The translations under genes were made by a program, and so were the position numbers. Shown piece after piece: positions 34,554 through 45,191 of a DNA stretch of 64,000 nucleotides. The notes below the pieces were generated by a model. The model saw nothing but the letters and a program-made list of their open reading frames with translations. It was not told where the DNA came from and made no database searches. Origin of the DNA: Microbacterium sp. LWS13-1.2 (lineage in GTDB: Bacteria; Actinomycetota; Actinomycetes; Actinomycetales; Microbacteriaceae); NCBI RefSeq assembly GCF_040144835.1, contig NZ_CP151632.1:372001-436000 (forward strand). Direction: 5' to 3'. Every line of letters begins with the position of its first letter. Within the stretch, counting starts at the first letter, position 1.

Positions 34554-37500
34554 ATGACCTATCCCCGCCCCTCCGCCTTCGGACCTGCGGCCGATGCCTC
34601 GGCACGCCCGGGGACCGGAGCGAGTCCCGTCGTCCCGAGCCCCCGCTTCCCCGACATCGAGCGCGAGATCCTCGCGTTCTGGAAGGCCGACCAGACCTTC
34701 CGCGCCTCGATCGAGCAGCGCGACGGCGCCGACGAGTGGGTCTTCTACGACGGTCCGCCGTTCGCCAACGGACTGCCCCACTACGGCCACCTCCTCACCG
34801 GCTACGCCAAGGACGTCTTCCCGCGCTTCCAGACCATGCGCGGCAAGAAGGTCGACCGCGTGTTCGGCTGGGACACGCACGGACTGCCCGCCGAGCTGGA
34901 GGCGATGAAGCAGCTCGGCATCACCGAGAAGAGCGAGATCGAGGCCATGGGCATCGCCGCGTTCAATGCCAAGTCCCGCGAATCGGTGCTCGCCTACACG
35001 CGCGAGTGGGAGGACTACGTCACCCGGCAGGCGCGCTGGGTCGACTTCGAGCGGGGCTACAAGACGCTGGACCTCACCTACATGGAGTCCGTGCTGTGGG
35101 CATTCAAGACGATCTACGACAAGGGTCTGGCCTATGAGGGCCACCGTGTCCTGCCGTACTGCTGGCGCGACGAGACACCGCTCTCGGCGCACGAGCTGCG
35201 GATGGACGACGACGTCTACAAGATGCGTCAGGACCCGTCGGTGACGATCACGTTCCCGCTGACGGGCCTGAAGGCGGAGGCGCTCGGCCTCACCGGCGTG
35301 CGCGCGCTCGCCTGGACGACGACGCCGTGGACCCTGCCCACGAATCTCGCCCTCGCCGTCGGCCCCGGCATCCGCTACGTGGTCGTGCCCGGGGGACCCA
35401 ACGGGGCGGCCGATGTGCACCGCGACGACGAGCCCGCCGAAGCGGAGTCGCACCGCTATCTCCTCGCCGAGGAGCTCCTCGCGGGGTACGCGAAGGACCT
35501 CGGCTACGACTCGGCGGAGGCCGCACGCGAGGCAGTCGAGCAGACGATCCTCGGTGCCGACCTCGAGGACGTCACGTACGACCGTCTCTTCGACTACTAC
35601 GCGGATGCCGGCATCTGGGCCACGCAGCGAGCCTGGCGCATCCTCGTCGACGACTACGTGACGACCGGCGACGGTACCGGCATCGTCCACCAGGCCCCGG
35701 CCTTCGGTGAGGACGACCAGCGGGTGACCGAGGCGGCGGGCATCCCACTCATCATGAGCCTCGACGACGGCGGACGCTTCCTGCCGCAGGTCACGGATGT
35801 CGCCGGGCAGCTCTGGATGGACGCCAACCGCCCGCTCATCCGGCGGCTCCGCCAGGAGGGGCGACTCCTCCGCGAGGCGAGCTACGAGCACTCGTACCCG
35901 CACTGCTGGCGGTGCCGCAACCCGCTCATCTACCGCGCGGTGTCGAGCTGGTTCATCCGCGTCACCGACATCAAGGACCGCATGCTCGCGAACAACGAGC
36001 AGATCACCTGGGTGCCCGAGAACGTCAAGCACGGACAGTTCGGCAAGTGGCTCGAGGGGGCGCGCGACTGGTCCGTCAGCCGCAACCGTTACTGGGGCTC
36101 GCCGATCCCGGTGTGGAAGAGCGACGACCCGGAGCACCCGCGCGTCGACGTCTACGGCTCGCTGGAGGATCTGGAGCGGGACTTCGGTCGCCTGCCGCGC
36201 AACGCGGAGGGAGAGGTCGATCTGCACCGGCCGTACATCGACGACCTGACGCGCCCGAATCCCGACGACCCGACCGGCAAGAGCACGATGCGCCGCATCG
36301 AGGACGTCTTCGACGTCTGGTTCGACTCAGGCTCGATGCCGTATGCACAGGTGCACTATCCGTTCGAGAACCAGCAGTGGTTCGACGAGCATTCGCCCGC
36401 CGACTTCATCGTCGAGTACATCGGGCAGACACGCGGCTGGTTCTACGTGATGCACGTGCTGTCGACCGCGCTGTTCGACCGGCCCGCGTTCACGGGCGTC
36501 TCGTGCCACGGCATCGTGCTCGGCAGCGACGGGCTCAAGATGTCGAAGTCGCTGCAGAACTATCCCGATGTCAGCGAGGTCTTCGACCGCGACGGCTCCG
36601 ACGCGATGCGCTGGTTCCTCATGTCGAGCTCGGTGCTGCGCGGCGGCAACCTCATCGTCACCGAGGAGGGCATCCGCGCCGGCGTGCGCGAGTTCCTGCT
36701 GCCGCTGTGGAACGCCTGGTACTTCTTCGCGACCTACGCCAACGCCGCCGGCGGCGCGACCGGCGAGGGCTACCAGGCCTCGTGGCGCACCGACTCGACC
36801 GATGTGCTGGACCGCTACATCCTGGCGCTCGCGGGCGACCTCGTGCGCGATGTCGCCGCCGACCTCGAGGTGCTGGACTCGACGCTCGCCGCGGCGAAGC
36901 TCCGCGACTTCGCCGAAGCGCTGACGAACTGGTACATCCGCCGCTCGCGTGACCGTTTCTGGGTCGGCGTCTCCGACGACCCGAAGAGCCGAGAGGCGTT
37001 CGACACGCTGTACACGGTGCTCGAGACGCTGACCCGCGTCGCGGCGCCGCTGATCCCGCTCGTCGCCGAGACGGTCTGGCAGGGCCTCACCGGGGGCCGC
37101 AGCGTGCACCTTCAGGACTGGCCGGACGCCGACGCGTTCCCCGCCGCGGACGACATCCGCACCGCGATGGACGCCGTGCGCGAGGCATCCAGCGTGGCGA
37201 ACGCCCTCCGCAAGAAGGAGGGCCGTCGCGTACGCCTGCCGCTGCCGGCACTGACCGTGGCGGTGGCGGATGCCGCGTCGCTCGCCCAGTTCGACGGCAT
37301 CCTGCGCGACGAGCTCAACGTGAAGTCGGTCGAGCTGATCGAGCTGGGCGACGACGTCTCGACACGCTATGGCATCAGCAAGCGCCTCAGCGTGAATGCG
37401 CGAGCCGCAGGCCCGCGCCTCGGCAAGCAGGTGCAGCATGTCATCGCCGGCGCCAAGGCGGGCGTCTGGGAGGAACGCGACGGCGGCGTGGTGGTCGACG

Positions 37501-37955
37501 GCATCGCCCTGGAGCCGGGGGAGTACGACCTCACCCTCGAGGCGGGCGGCGTCGCCGACGGCACCGCCATCGCGCTGCTCTCGGGCGACGGCTTCGTGCT
37601 GCTGGACACCACGACGACGCCCGAGCTCGAGGCCGAGGGCCTGGCCCGCGATGTCATCCGCGCCGTGCAGGACACCCGCAAGGCGGCCGGCTTCGACGTC
37701 AGCGATCGCATCGGGCTCGGCCTGCTGTTCGACGACGCCGCGGACGCCGAGGCGGTCGCCGCCGCATTCGATGTCGCGAACGTGGCCGGCGAGACCCTCG
37801 CCGTCACGCATGCGGTGCGCTCCCGCGTGGCGGAGGTGATCGGCTCGGGCGACGGTCGCGCACCCGTGGAGTACGAGGCGGTGATCGACGCGGGAACCTA
37901 TGCCAACCGCGGCGCCTTCACCGTCTCGGTCGGCCGGACGGGGGTCTCGGCATGA
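34554..37955 (+). CDS. ileS: Isoleucine--tRNA ligase, eukaryote-like type 2
   Basis: A 1133-residue class I synthetase charging tRNA-Ile. The HIGH-equivalent is NGLPHYGH within [19 protein letters not shown] is in [12 protein letters not shown]. The CP1 editing domain spans roughly 190-400. The length and motifs match the eukaryote-like IleRS2 class found in mycobacteria, which is naturally tolerant to mupirocin. The C-terminal zinc-finger of bacterial IleRS1 is absent. ATG 34554 follows GAGAGAAG closely. Translation should rise when uncharged tRNA-Ile binds the T-box. folC overlaps its end. Confidence 0.96.
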   Translation: MTYPRPSAFGPAADASARPGTGASPVVPSPRFPDIEREILAFWKADQTFRASIEQRDGADEWVFYDGPPFANGLPHYGHLLTGYAKDVFPRFQTMRGKKVDRVFGWDTHGLPAELEAMKQLGITEKSEIEAMGIAAFNAKSRESVLAYTREWEDYVTRQARWVDFERGYKTLDLTYMESVLWAFKTIYDKGLAYEGHRVLPYCWRDETPLSAHELRMDDDVYKMRQDPSVTITFPLTGLKAEALGLTGVRALAWTTTPWTLPTNLALAVGPGIRYVVVPGGPNGAADVHRDDEPAEAESHRYLLAEELLAGYAKDLGYDSAEAAREAVEQTILGADLEDVTYDRLFDYYADAGIWATQRAWRILVDDYVTTGDGTGIVHQAPAFGEDDQRVTEAAGIPLIMSLDDGGRFLPQVTDVAGQLWMDANRPLIRRLRQEGRLLREASYEHSYPHCWRCRNPLIYRAVSSWFIRVTDIKDRMLANNEQITWVPENVKHGQFGKWLEGARDWSVSRNRYWGSPIPVWKSDDPEHPRVDVYGSLEDLERDFGRLPRNAEGEVDLHRPYIDDLTRPNPDDPTGKSTMRRIEDVFDVWFDSGSMPYAQVHYPFENQQWFDEHSPADFIVEYIGQTRGWFYVMHVLSTALFDRPAFTGVSCHGIVLGSDGLKMSKSLQNYPDVSEVFDRDGSDAMRWFLMSSSVLRGGNLIVTEEGIRAGVREFLLPLWNAWYFFATYANAAGGATGEGYQASWRTDSTDVLDRYILALAGDLVRDVAADLEVLDSTLAAAKLRDFAEALTNWYIRRSRDRFWVGVSDDPKSREAFDTLYTVLETLTRVAAPLIPLVAETVWQGLTGGRSVHLQDWPDADAFPAADDIRTAMDAVREASSVANALRKKEGRRVRLPLPALTVAVADAASLAQFDGILRDELNVKSVELIELGDDVSTRYGISKRLSVNARAAGPRLGKQVQHVIAGAKAGVWEERDGGVVVDGIALEPGEYDLTLEAGGVADGTAIALLSGDGFVLLDTTTTPELEAEGLARDVIRAVQDTRKAAGFDVSDRIGLGLLFDDAADAEAVAAAFDVANVAGETLAVTHAVRSRVAEVIGSGDGRAPVEYEAVIDAGTYANRGAFTVSVGRTGVSA

Positions 37956-39310
37956 GCGATCGCGAGCGCCGGAGGGCCGACGCCGTCTACGAGGCGCTGC
38001 TGCAGCGGCAGGGCGAGCAGTGGGTGCAGCCGCGCGTCGAGCGCACCCGCCGCGTGCTCGAGCTGCTCGACGACCCGCAGAAGACCTACCGCGTCGTCCA
38101 CGTCACCGGCACCAACGGCAAGACGTCGACCAGCCGCATGATCGAGAGCCTCGTGCGCGCCCATGGCCTGCGGACCGGGCTGTTCACCAGTCCGCATCTC
38201 GAGCGCTTCACGGAGCGCATCATGATCGACGGCGAGCCCATCGACGATGCCGCCGTGGCGGACGCGTGGGACGAGATCGCGCCGTTCGTCGACCTCGTGG
38301 ACGCCGAGCTGGCGGCCAACGACGACGCGCGGCTCACGTTCTTCGAGCTGCTCACGGTGCTCGCGTTCGTCGCGTTCGCCGACGCGCCGATCGACGTGCT
38401 CGTGCTCGAAGTGGGCATGGGCGGCTCATGGGACTCGACCAACAGCGCCGACGGCGACGTGGCGGTCTTCGCGCCGATCGACCTCGATCACGCCGACCGC
38501 CTGGGCGACACCATCGCCGAGATCGCGACGGTGAAGGCCGGCATCATCAAGGACGGCGCGGCGGTCGTCTCGGCGCGGCAGGATGCCGCCGCCCAGGCCG
38601 TGCTCCGTTCGGCCGCCGCCGCGCACGGCGCCTCGATCGCCTTCGAGGGCGCCGAGTTCGCGCTGGCCCAGCAGCGGCTGGCCGTCGGGGGGCAGCAGAT
38701 CACCGTGCGTGGGCTCGCCGCTACCTACGAGGATGAGTACCTGCCGCTGTACGGGGCTCACCAGGGCTTCAACGCCGCTCTCGCCATCGCGGCGGTCGAG
38801 TCCCTCGTCGGAGGCGGCTCCCAGCCCATCGCGGCCGATGTGCTCGCGGACGGCCTCGGCGGCGCGACCTCGCCCGGGCGACTGCAGCTTGTCGGCGCGA
38901 GCCCGACGGTGCTCGTCGACGCGGCGCACAACCCGCACGGCGCCCGTGCGCTCGTGACCGCGCTGCGGGAGGCCTTCGACTTCGACGAGTGGGGTGTCGT
39001 GCTCGGTGTGCTGTCCGACAAGGACGCGGCGGGCATCGTCGCGGAGATCGCCCCCGTCGCCGCGCACGTGTTCGCCACCGCGCCCGACTCGGACCGAGCC
39101 GAGGACGCCGACGCGATCGCCGACCTCGCTGAGGCGCACGACCTGCGCGTCTCGGTGCATCGCGATCTCGCGGAAGCCGCCGAGGCGGCGCGGGCGTGGG
39201 CAGCGGCATCCGATCGCCGCGCTGTCGTGATCGCCGGTTCCGTGGTGCTCGCCGGTGAGGCGCTGACCCTCGCTGCGGCGGAGGATTGGAAGGCCGGGTG
39301 GAGCGAATGA
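37952..39310 (+). CDS. folC: Folylpolyglutamate synthase / dihydrofolate synthase
   Basis: A 452-residue Mur-ligase-family enzyme that adds glutamate to dihydropteroate or folates. The P-loop is [13 protein letters not shown], the Mg2+ region is [13 protein letters not shown], and DAAHNPHG marks the C-terminal domain. It begins in an ATGA overlap with ileS and ends in one with the DUF4233 gene, so it lies under the same T-box transcript. The ileS-folC-DUF4233-ndk order is typical for Actinobacteria. Confidence 0.95.
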   Translation: MSDRERRRADAVYEALLQRQGEQWVQPRVERTRRVLELLDDPQKTYRVVHVTGTNGKTSTSRMIESLVRAHGLRTGLFTSPHLERFTERIMIDGEPIDDAAVADAWDEIAPFVDLVDAELAANDDARLTFFELLTVLAFVAFADAPIDVLVLEVGMGGSWDSTNSADGDVAVFAPIDLDHADRLGDTIAEIATVKAGIIKDGAAVVSARQDAAAQAVLRSAAAAHGASIAFEGAEFALAQQRLAVGGQQITVRGLAATYEDEYLPLYGAHQGFNAALAIAAVESLVGGGSQPIAADVLADGLGGATSPGRLQLVGASPTVLVDAAHNPHGARALVTALREAFDFDEWGVVLGVLSDKDAAGIVAEIAPVAAHVFATAPDSDRAEDADAIADLAEAHDLRVSVHRDLAEAAEAARAWAAASDRRAVVIAGSVVLAGEALTLAAAEDWKAGWSE

Positions 39311-39702
39311 GCGCAGAACACGCACCCCGGACCCGGCGCCCGCGCGGGGCGGCCGAGTCGCTCGCGACGATCGTGCTGGGATTCGAGTCCATCATCGCCT
39401 TCCTGGCGGGACTCGTGATCTACGGACTCGGGGCCCTCCCTGCGCCGATCGCGCCGTGGTGGGGCGTGGTCGCCGGCACCGTGCTCGCGCTGCTGATGAT
39501 CGCAACGACCCGGGTGGTGCGCTACCGCTGGGGCATCGTGCTCGGATGGGTGCTGCAGGGGATCATCGCACTCGGTGCGTTCCTGGTGCCGGCGCTGGCG
39601 ATCGTCGCTCTCATTTTCGGCACCATGTACGGATATGCGACGATCAAGGGAGCTGCTCTGGACCGGCGCAACGCGCGGCTCGCGGCGAATCCCCCCTCAT
39701 AA
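39307..39702 (+). CDS. DUF4233 membrane protein
   Basis: A 131-residue protein with four membrane segments between residues 20 and 110 (ESIIAFLAGLVIYGLGAL, WWGVVAGTVLALLMI, WGIVLGWVLQGIIALG, VPALAIVALIFGTMYGY). It matches the DUF4233 family that regularly lies between folC and ndk in Actinobacteria. Its function is unknown. The start overlaps the folC stop (ATGA). Confidence 0.85.
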   Translation: MSAEHAPRTRRPRGAAESLATIVLGFESIIAFLAGLVIYGLGALPAPIAPWWGVVAGTVLALLMIATTRVVRYRWGIVLGWVLQGIIALGAFLVPALAIVALIFGTMYGYATIKGAALDRRNARLAANPPS

Positions 39703-39726
39703 CCCCGATCCGAAACGGAGACCCGC

Positions 39727-40143
39727 ATGGCCACCGAAGAGACCCTCGTCCTCGTCAAGCCCGACGGCGTCGCACGCGGCCTCACCGGCGCGATCCTCGC
39801 CCGTATCGAGGCGAAGGGATACGCCCTCGTCGACATCCGTCTCGTGGAGCCTGATCGCGAGACCCTCGAGCGCCACTACGCCGAGCACGAGGGCAAGCCG
39901 TTCTACGAGCCGCTGGTCGAGTTCATGATGTCCGGCCCCTCGGTCGCGATCCGCCTGGCGGGGAACCGCGTCATCGAAGGCTTCCGGTCACTGGCGGGCA
40001 CGACCGATCCCACCACGGCCGCCCCCGGCACCATCCGCGGCGACTTCGGCCGCGACTGGGGCCTCAAGGTGCAGCAGAACCTCGTGCACGGCTCAGACAG
40101 CACCGAGTCCGCGGCGCGCGAACTCGAGATCTGGTTCGGCTGA
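39727..40143 (+). CDS. ndk: Nucleoside diphosphate kinase
   Basis: A 138-residue kinase that keeps NTP pools balanced by phosphate transfer through His121 (NLVHGSDS). TLVLVKPDGVARGL at the start and GPSVAIRLAG in the middle are standard. The length is that of the short bacterial form. It follows DUF4233 by 24 bases with GGAGA before the ATG and is probably the last gene of the ileS operon; a hairpin follows. Confidence 0.97.
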   Translation: MATEETLVLVKPDGVARGLTGAILARIEAKGYALVDIRLVEPDRETLERHYAEHEGKPFYEPLVEFMMSGPSVAIRLAGNRVIEGFRSLAGTTDPTTAAPGTIRGDFGRDWGLKVQQNLVHGSDSTESAARELEIWFG

Positions 40144-40151
40144 TCAGCTCG

Positions 40152-40187
40152 TCGGCTGGCCGGCCGGAGACTCCGGCGGTCAGCCGA
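40152..40187. terminator. Hairpin between convergent ndk and VKOR genes
   Basis: TCGGCTG/CAGCCGA form an outer seven-pair stem; GCCGGA/TCCGGC form an inner stem with a GAC loop; a small unpaired bulge lies between. It overlaps the VKOR stop codon and may end transcription from both sides. Confidence 0.45.
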
Positions 40188-40803
40188 ACAGCGTCTGCCA
40201 GATGTTGACGACCGCGTTCATCTCGAGCTGCGCGAGCAGCAGGATGATCGCGTAGCTGACGATGGCGGCCAGAGGGACCCAGGCCATGAGCCGGTCGGCG
40301 GCGGTGCGCACGCGCTCCGATGCGGGAACGAGTCCGGCCCGCAGGAGGTGCAGTGTCACCGCGTAGAACGTGGGGATGGTCACCGACCAGGTGACCATGC
40401 ACCACGGGCACAGCGTGTGCAGGTTGGGGGCGTAGATGCTCTGGCCGATGAGCCAGATCACGAGTCCGAATGCGAAGGCGATCCCCAACCAAAAGCACCA
40501 CCAGAACCACCGCGCGAACCGGGCGCGCGCGAGGATGGCCGTGCCGACGACGATCGGCGCGACCCAACCGGTGATTCCGAGGATGGGGTTGGGGAAGCCG
40601 AAGATGCTTCCCTGCCACGAGTCGAGGTTCGCGGTGCACTGCACCAGGACGCTGAGGTCGCATGACGCGATCGCGTCGGGATTCGCGAGTGCGTGGAATT
40701 TCTCGACCGTGAGCGAGAAGGCCGCCCACCACCCGACGACACCGGCGATCACGAGCCAGATGGCGAGTCCCGTGGGACGGGTGTGGGTCTGCTGCTCGGG
40801 CAT
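40180..40803 (-). CDS. Vitamin K epoxide reductase family protein
   Basis: A 207-residue membrane oxidoreductase with five membrane segments. VKOR homologues reoxidise periplasmic disulfide-forming partners using quinone. The active-site CxxC is LCPWC near residue 135, and a loop pair is formed by Cys48 and Cys56 (ASCDLSVLVQC). No DsbA-like domain is fused, so its partner lies elsewhere. CATAAT (40816-40811, minus strand) is seven bases before the ATG, so it is probably leaderless. It is divergent from rne. Confidence 0.9.
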   Translation of the reverse strand: MPEQQTHTRPTGLAIWLVIAGVVGWWAAFSLTVEKFHALANPDAIASCDLSVLVQCTANLDSWQGSIFGFPNPILGITGWVAPIVVGTAILARARFARWFWWCFWLGIAFAFGLVIWLIGQSIYAPNLHTLCPWCMVTWSVTIPTFYAVTLHLLRAGLVPASERVRTAADRLMAWVPLAAIVSYAIILLLAQLEMNAVVNIWQTLFG

Positions 40804-41144
40804 GACTCGGATTATGGCATCGCGATCTGCACGGATGCCGCACCGGGCGCCGTGGCAATCCGCACGCCGCGGCGTGGGGAAGACGCTCGCGCGGTGCGAA
40901 TGGGCATTCTGGCGGGGGAAGTGCGATAATGGGGGTCGATGACTCGCGGCCGCGCCGTGACGATCATCACCAGAAGACTTCAGGGCGACGAATGCCCTTG
41001 GCAGCGCGAGCATCCGCCTAGCGCCGGATATCCGCTGCAGACCGAGTGAGTTCGCGGCACCGCCCCGTCCGGTGGGCATGGGCGGCGCCGCACGAGATTT
41101 CGCCGGGCGACGCGCGGTGTCGCCCCGCTAGGAGTACGCCAGTG
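40804..41144 (+). promoter_or_regulatory. VKOR-rne intergenic region and long rne leader
   Basis: These 341 gene-free bases hold the VKOR -10 box (40811-40816) and, on the plus strand, GATAAT at 40925-40930 as a likely -10 box for rne. That gives rne a leader of about 205 nt. Long rne leaders are used for autoregulation in E. coli; a similar role here is inference. AGGAG at 41130-41134 is the ribosome site. I see no small ORF with good support. Confidence 0.5.
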
Positions 41145-43568
41145 ATGGCTGATGGAAACGATGCCGAATTCACCCCTCAGACCGAACCCGACGCGCCGCT
41201 GACACCAGCGGACGAAGCGGCGCCCGCCCCTGAGGCGGACACGGCGGTCGAGGCCCCGGAGACGGCCGAACCTGTTGACGCGGGGGAGTCCGCGTCGTCC
41301 GAGACCGTGACCGACGGCGCCCAGCCCGTCGACGACGCCGCGCCGGCGGATGCAGCCGACACACCGTCGGAGAGCGCCGAGCCTGTCGCAGAGCCTGGCG
41401 AGCCCACGACCGACGTCGCGCCGGCCGCCGAGTCGGCGACCTCCGCAACGACCGAGGCAGAAGCCGGCGCCGCGCCGGAGATCGAGGCCCCGCGCGATTC
41501 CGACGCCCCGGCGGAGCCGGAGCGCCTGACCGCCGTGAGCCTCGGCCTGCTGCCCGAGGACTTCGTGTCGGCCGTGTCGACGCAGCTGGTGTTCTACGCG
41601 CCCGCGATCGCCCCGCTCCCGCCGCGCTCGGGGCGTCAGCCGGAGGAGGAGCCGGAGCCGGCCGCCTCATCGAGCACTTCGCGCCGGCGCAGTCGTCGCC
41701 GCGGCGGCGAGGGCCGGGACGAGGCATCCGCCCCCGCCGAGCAGCCGCAGTCGCAGCCGCGCCAGCGTGCCGTCGAGCTCATCACCGAGCCGCAGCGCAT
41801 CAAGGGATCGACGCGCCTGGAGGCCAAGAAGCAGCGCCGCCGCGATGGCCGCGAGGCCGGGCGCCGCCGCGCTGTCGTGACCGAGGCCGAGTTCCTCGCG
41901 CGACGCGAGTCGGTCGACCGCGTGATGATCGTGCGCTCGCGCAACGGCCGCGTGCAGATCGCCGTGCAGGAGGACAACGTCCTCGTCGAGCATTACGTCG
42001 CCCGCAACCAGGACGCCTCCCTCATCGGCAACGTCTACCTGGGCCGCGTGCAGAACGTGCTGCCGAGCATGGAGGCGGCGTTCGTCGACATCGGTCGCGG
42101 CCGCAACGCCGTGCTCTACTCCGGCGAGGTCGACTGGGATGCCGTGGAGACGGGCAACCAGCCACGACGTATCGAGCTCGCGCTCAAGACCGGCGACCGC
42201 GTGCTGGTGCAGGTGACCAAGGACCCGGTGGGGCACAAGGGAGCCCGCCTGACGAGCCAGATCTCGCTCCCCGGCCGGTACCTCGTGTACGTGCCCGGCG
42301 GTGCGATGAACGGCATCTCCCGCAAGCTGCCGGACACGGAGCGCGCACGCCTCAAGAAGATCCTGAAGGAGGTGCTTCCCGAATCGTCCGGCGTGATCGT
42401 CCGCACCGCCGCCGAGGGGGCCACCGAGGACCAGCTCACCCGTGACGTGCAGCGCCTCACGAACCAGTGGGAGCACATCTCGAAGCAGATCGAGACGATC
42501 CAGGCGCCCGCTCTGCTGCACTCCGAGCCGGACCTGCTGGTCAAGATCGTCCGCGACGTCTTCAACGAGGACTTCTCGAAGATGCTCATCCAGGGCGAGG
42601 ACGCGCACCACACCATCTCGAAGTACCTCGAATCGGTCGCGCCCGATCTCCTCGATCGCGTCGAGCGCTACGAGGGCGAGCAGGACCCGTTCGACGCGTT
42701 CCGTGTGACGGAGCAGATCGAGAAGGCCCTCGACCGCAAGGTCTGGCTGCCGTCGGGCGGATCGCTCGTCATCGACCGCACCGAGGCGATGACGGTCGTC
42801 GACGTCAACACCGGAAAGTTCGTCGGATCCGGCGGCAACCTGGAAGAGACGGTCACCAAGAACAACCTCGAGGCCGCCGAAGAGATCGTCCGGCAGCTGC
42901 GCCTGCGCGACATCGGCGGCATCATCGTGGTCGACTTCATCGACATGGTGCTCGAGTCCAACCGCGACCTCGTGCTGCGCCGCCTCGTCGAGTGCCTGAG
43001 CCGCGACCGGACGAAGCACCAGGTCGCCGAGGTCACATCGCTCGGTCTGGTGCAGATGACCCGCAAGAAGCTCGGCCTCGGCCTGCTGGAGACTTTCAGC
43101 GAGGCGTGCGAGGTCTGCGCAGGACGCGGCGTCATCGTCCACCACGACCCGGTCGTCAAGCACCGAGCACCCGCTGCCGGCGCACCGACCTCGGGCCGCC
43201 GACCGCGCGGCGGCACACCGGCGCCCGCGAGCGGCGGATCCAACGGCACGCACGTCATCACCGAGGGCGTGAAGTCGGCGCTCGCGCAGATCGCGGCATC
43301 CACGATCCATCACAACGACGAAGCCCCGCCGGCCGAACCGGCACCCGTCGTCGAGCAGGCGCCCGTCGAACGCCCCAAGAAACAGCGCAAGAAGCGCCAG
43401 GACTCGGGGTCGAAGAAGGAGAGCCGGACCGAGAAGGACCTGCTGCTCGACTCGGTGCTGAACGCGCTCCCCGAGCCCAAGGCTCCCGGCCAGGGGCGCT
43501 CTCGCCGTCGCGTCACCACCGCGGCGCTGACGGGCACTCCGGTGCCTCACACTCCCTCCGAGGACTGA
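41145..43568 (+). CDS. rne: Ribonuclease E/G
   Basis: An 807-residue endoribonuclease for mRNA decay and rRNA/tRNA processing. Residues 1-200 are an Ala/Glu/Pro-rich disordered extension with arginine clusters. The S1 domain begins near NVYLGRVQNVLPSMEAAFVDIG. The catalytic Asp pair lies in VVDVNTGKF and IIVVDFIDM, and the zinc-link is CEVCAGRG. A Lys/Arg-rich C-terminal tail follows. An in-frame GTG three bases before the ATG would give a better distance to AGGAG, so the start could be 41142. Confidence 0.93.
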   Translation: MADGNDAEFTPQTEPDAPLTPADEAAPAPEADTAVEAPETAEPVDAGESASSETVTDGAQPVDDAAPADAADTPSESAEPVAEPGEPTTDVAPAAESATSATTEAEAGAAPEIEAPRDSDAPAEPERLTAVSLGLLPEDFVSAVSTQLVFYAPAIAPLPPRSGRQPEEEPEPAASSSTSRRRSRRRGGEGRDEASAPAEQPQSQPRQRAVELITEPQRIKGSTRLEAKKQRRRDGREAGRRRAVVTEAEFLARRESVDRVMIVRSRNGRVQIAVQEDNVLVEHYVARNQDASLIGNVYLGRVQNVLPSMEAAFVDIGRGRNAVLYSGEVDWDAVETGNQPRRIELALKTGDRVLVQVTKDPVGHKGARLTSQISLPGRYLVYVPGGAMNGISRKLPDTERARLKKILKEVLPESSGVIVRTAAEGATEDQLTRDVQRLTNQWEHISKQIETIQAPALLHSEPDLLVKIVRDVFNEDFSKMLIQGEDAHHTISKYLESVAPDLLDRVERYEGEQDPFDAFRVTEQIEKALDRKVWLPSGGSLVIDRTEAMTVVDVNTGKFVGSGGNLEETVTKNNLEAAEEIVRQLRLRDIGGIIVVDFIDMVLESNRDLVLRRLVECLSRDRTKHQVAEVTSLGLVQMTRKKLGLGLLETFSEACEVCAGRGVIVHHDPVVKHRAPAAGAPTSGRRPRGGTPAPASGGSNGTHVITEGVKSALAQIAASTIHHNDEAPPAEPAPVVEQAPVERPKKQRKKRQDSGSKKESRTEKDLLLDSVLNALPEPKAPGQGRSRRRVTTAALTGTPVPHTPSED

Positions 43569-43573
43569 GATCC

Positions 43574-43615
43574 ACGCGTTCCCCGCCCCGGCCTTCGCCG
43601 GAGCGGGGAACGCGT
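43574..43615 (+). terminator. Strong terminator after rne
   Basis: ACGCGTTCCCCGC and its exact complement form a 13-pair outer stem around a CCGGC-CTTC-GCCGG inner stem. It begins six bases after the rne stop. CTCTGTC follows in place of a T-run. Confidence 0.8.
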
Positions 43616-43669
43616 CTCTGTCGGGGGCGGCTCGGCTCGCTAGGGTGGTGGCGGGGAACGGGGGGCGCC

Positions 43670-44764
43670 ATGGCCCGATACGTGTTCGTGACGTGGGACG
43701 GCGGCGGCAACCGCGTGCCCACGATTGCGATCGCCTGTGCGCTCGTGCGGCGCGGACATGACGTGCGAGTGCTCGGACACGACTCGCAGGGCGGCGCCTA
43801 CCGCGCCGCCGGGCTTCGGTTCACGGAGTACGCGAGCGCTCCGGGCTTCGTGCTGGATCCGCGCCCGGCGGGGATGCTGCGGCTCGTCACCGACCGGGGC
43901 ATCGCCGACGACACCGTCGCCCAGCTGGTGGCAGATCCCGTGGACGTCGTCGTCGTGGACTGCATGCTGCTGGCCGTCGTGGACGTCCTGGACCGCATGG
44001 AGCAGTGCTTCGTCGTCCTGGAGCACACCATGCACGAGTTCCTGGCGCCCGGCTTCCGGGTGCTCGGCGCCCTGACGTGGCCACGCGGCGTGCGGGTCGG
44101 CGGGCCGCGGGCGCGCGCGGCGCCGATCCTCGTGGCATCCGTCCCCGGGCTCGCGGTTCCCTTCCCGCGCCAACCGGAGCTGTCTGCTGCGCGCGGGACC
44201 GTCGTCTACGCCGGCGCGATGACGAACAGCGTCGACGCGGTGCCGGCGGAGCCGACCGTCGTGGTGAGCCTGAGCACGTTCGGCTTCGCCGACCTCGTCG
44301 CCACGTGGCAGCGGGTGCTCGACGCCGTCGCCGGGCTGGACGCTCGGGTCGTGGCGACGCTCGGGCCGTCCGTGACAGCCGGCGAGGTGGCCGTGCCCGA
44401 GGGCGTCGAGGTGCACGAGTGGGTGCCGCACGACGAGCTTTTCGCACACGCGTCACTGGTGGTGAGCCATGGCGGCCACGGGACCACGCTCGCGGCGCTC
44501 GCACACGGGGTTCCCGTCCTCACCCTTCCGCTGGACGCGACCTCCGACCAGCCGCGTATGGGCCGCGCGGTCGCGCGGGCCGGCGTCGGCTCCACGATGT
44601 CGCGCCGGAGCGAGCCCGCGGCGATCCGTCGCGCGATCGAGCGGGCGCTCGACGACGAGCCCCTGCACGCCCGTGCGCGTCGCCTCGGCGAGGCCATCCG
44701 CGTGCTCGATGGCCCGTGTCGTGCGGCCGACGTGCTCGAGCTGTCGGCATCCGCTCCGCGTTGA
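43670..44764 (+). CDS. UGT/MGT-like glycosyltransferase (GT1)
   Basis: A 364-residue GT-B fold transferase. The N-terminal acceptor domain opens with VFVTWDGGGNRVPTIAIACAL; the C-terminal donor domain has the GT1 signature SHGGHGTTLAALAHGVPVLTLP followed by DQPRMG. Such enzymes glycosylate macrolides, flavonoids or lipids; here the acceptor is unknown and no biosynthesis genes lie nearby. GGGGGG occurs five bases before the ATG. It stands alone after the rne terminator. Confidence 0.85.
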   Translation: MARYVFVTWDGGGNRVPTIAIACALVRRGHDVRVLGHDSQGGAYRAAGLRFTEYASAPGFVLDPRPAGMLRLVTDRGIADDTVAQLVADPVDVVVVDCMLLAVVDVLDRMEQCFVVLEHTMHEFLAPGFRVLGALTWPRGVRVGGPRARAAPILVASVPGLAVPFPRQPELSAARGTVVYAGAMTNSVDAVPAEPTVVVSLSTFGFADLVATWQRVLDAVAGLDARVVATLGPSVTAGEVAVPEGVEVHEWVPHDELFAHASLVVSHGGHGTTLAALAHGVPVLTLPLDATSDQPRMGRAVARAGVGSTMSRRSEPAAIRRAIERALDDEPLHARARRLGEAIRVLDGPCRAADVLELSASAPR

Positions 44765-44768
44765 CGGT

Positions 44769-45035
44769 TCAGCGGCGATCGCGCGCCCGCACCCGCAGCC
44801 CGGACGCGATGAGCCGCCTGACCAGCTCGTGGCCGCTGACGTGCTGCGCACCCGCCGCGATCAGCCGCGCGTGCGCCTCTTCGGGCACGTCGTAGTGGTC
44901 GAGGTCGAAGCCGCGGCGCGGGATGCCGTTCGCCGCGGCGAAGGCATGGAGCTCGTCGAGGTCCGAGTCGGTCACCAGATGCGCCCACAGACGCCCGTGT
45001 GCCGGCCAGCGAGGATCGTCGATCAGGATGGCCAC
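44769..45035 (-). CDS. DUF4031 protein
   Basis: An 88-residue protein matching DUF4031: the N-terminal AILIDDPRWPAHGRLWAHLVTD and DLDHYDVPEEAHARLIAAGA are characteristic. Its function is unknown. GTG 45035 lies six bases after TAGGAT (45047-45042 on the minus strand), giving a leaderless start. It converges with the glycosyltransferase and is divergent from rplU. Confidence 0.8.
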   Translation of the reverse strand: MAILIDDPRWPAHGRLWAHLVTDSDLDELHAFAAANGIPRRGFDLDHYDVPEEAHARLIAAGAQHVSGHELVRRLIASGLRVRARDRR

Positions 45036-45102
45036 GTGCAGATCCTACGGGGACGCCGCGACACGGCGGGGGCGTGCTTTCGCGGACTGATCGCGCATCT
45101 GA

Positions 45103-45141
45103 TAAAGTAGACCCTTGGTGCGTCGAGATATCCGCGCCAAG
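45103..45141 (+). promoter_or_regulatory. rplU promoter and leader hairpin
   Basis: TAAAGT (45103-45108) is the -10 box. Starting at the expected RNA start, CTTGGTGCG and CGCGCCAAG (45114-45141) form a nine-pair stem with one G-U pair and a ten-base loop. The rest of the leader runs about 50 bases to the rplU GTG. A protein-binding leader for autoregulation is possible. Confidence 0.5.
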
Positions 45142-45191
45142 TCTTGGATGACGTCATGAGCGCGTGCGCTCCCAGAAGAAACAGGTGTGAA

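Noticed and set aside
40804..41144. Small ORFs in the rne leader
   Set aside because: Short frames exist, but none has a ribosome site or recognisable product; the region reads better as an untranslated leader.
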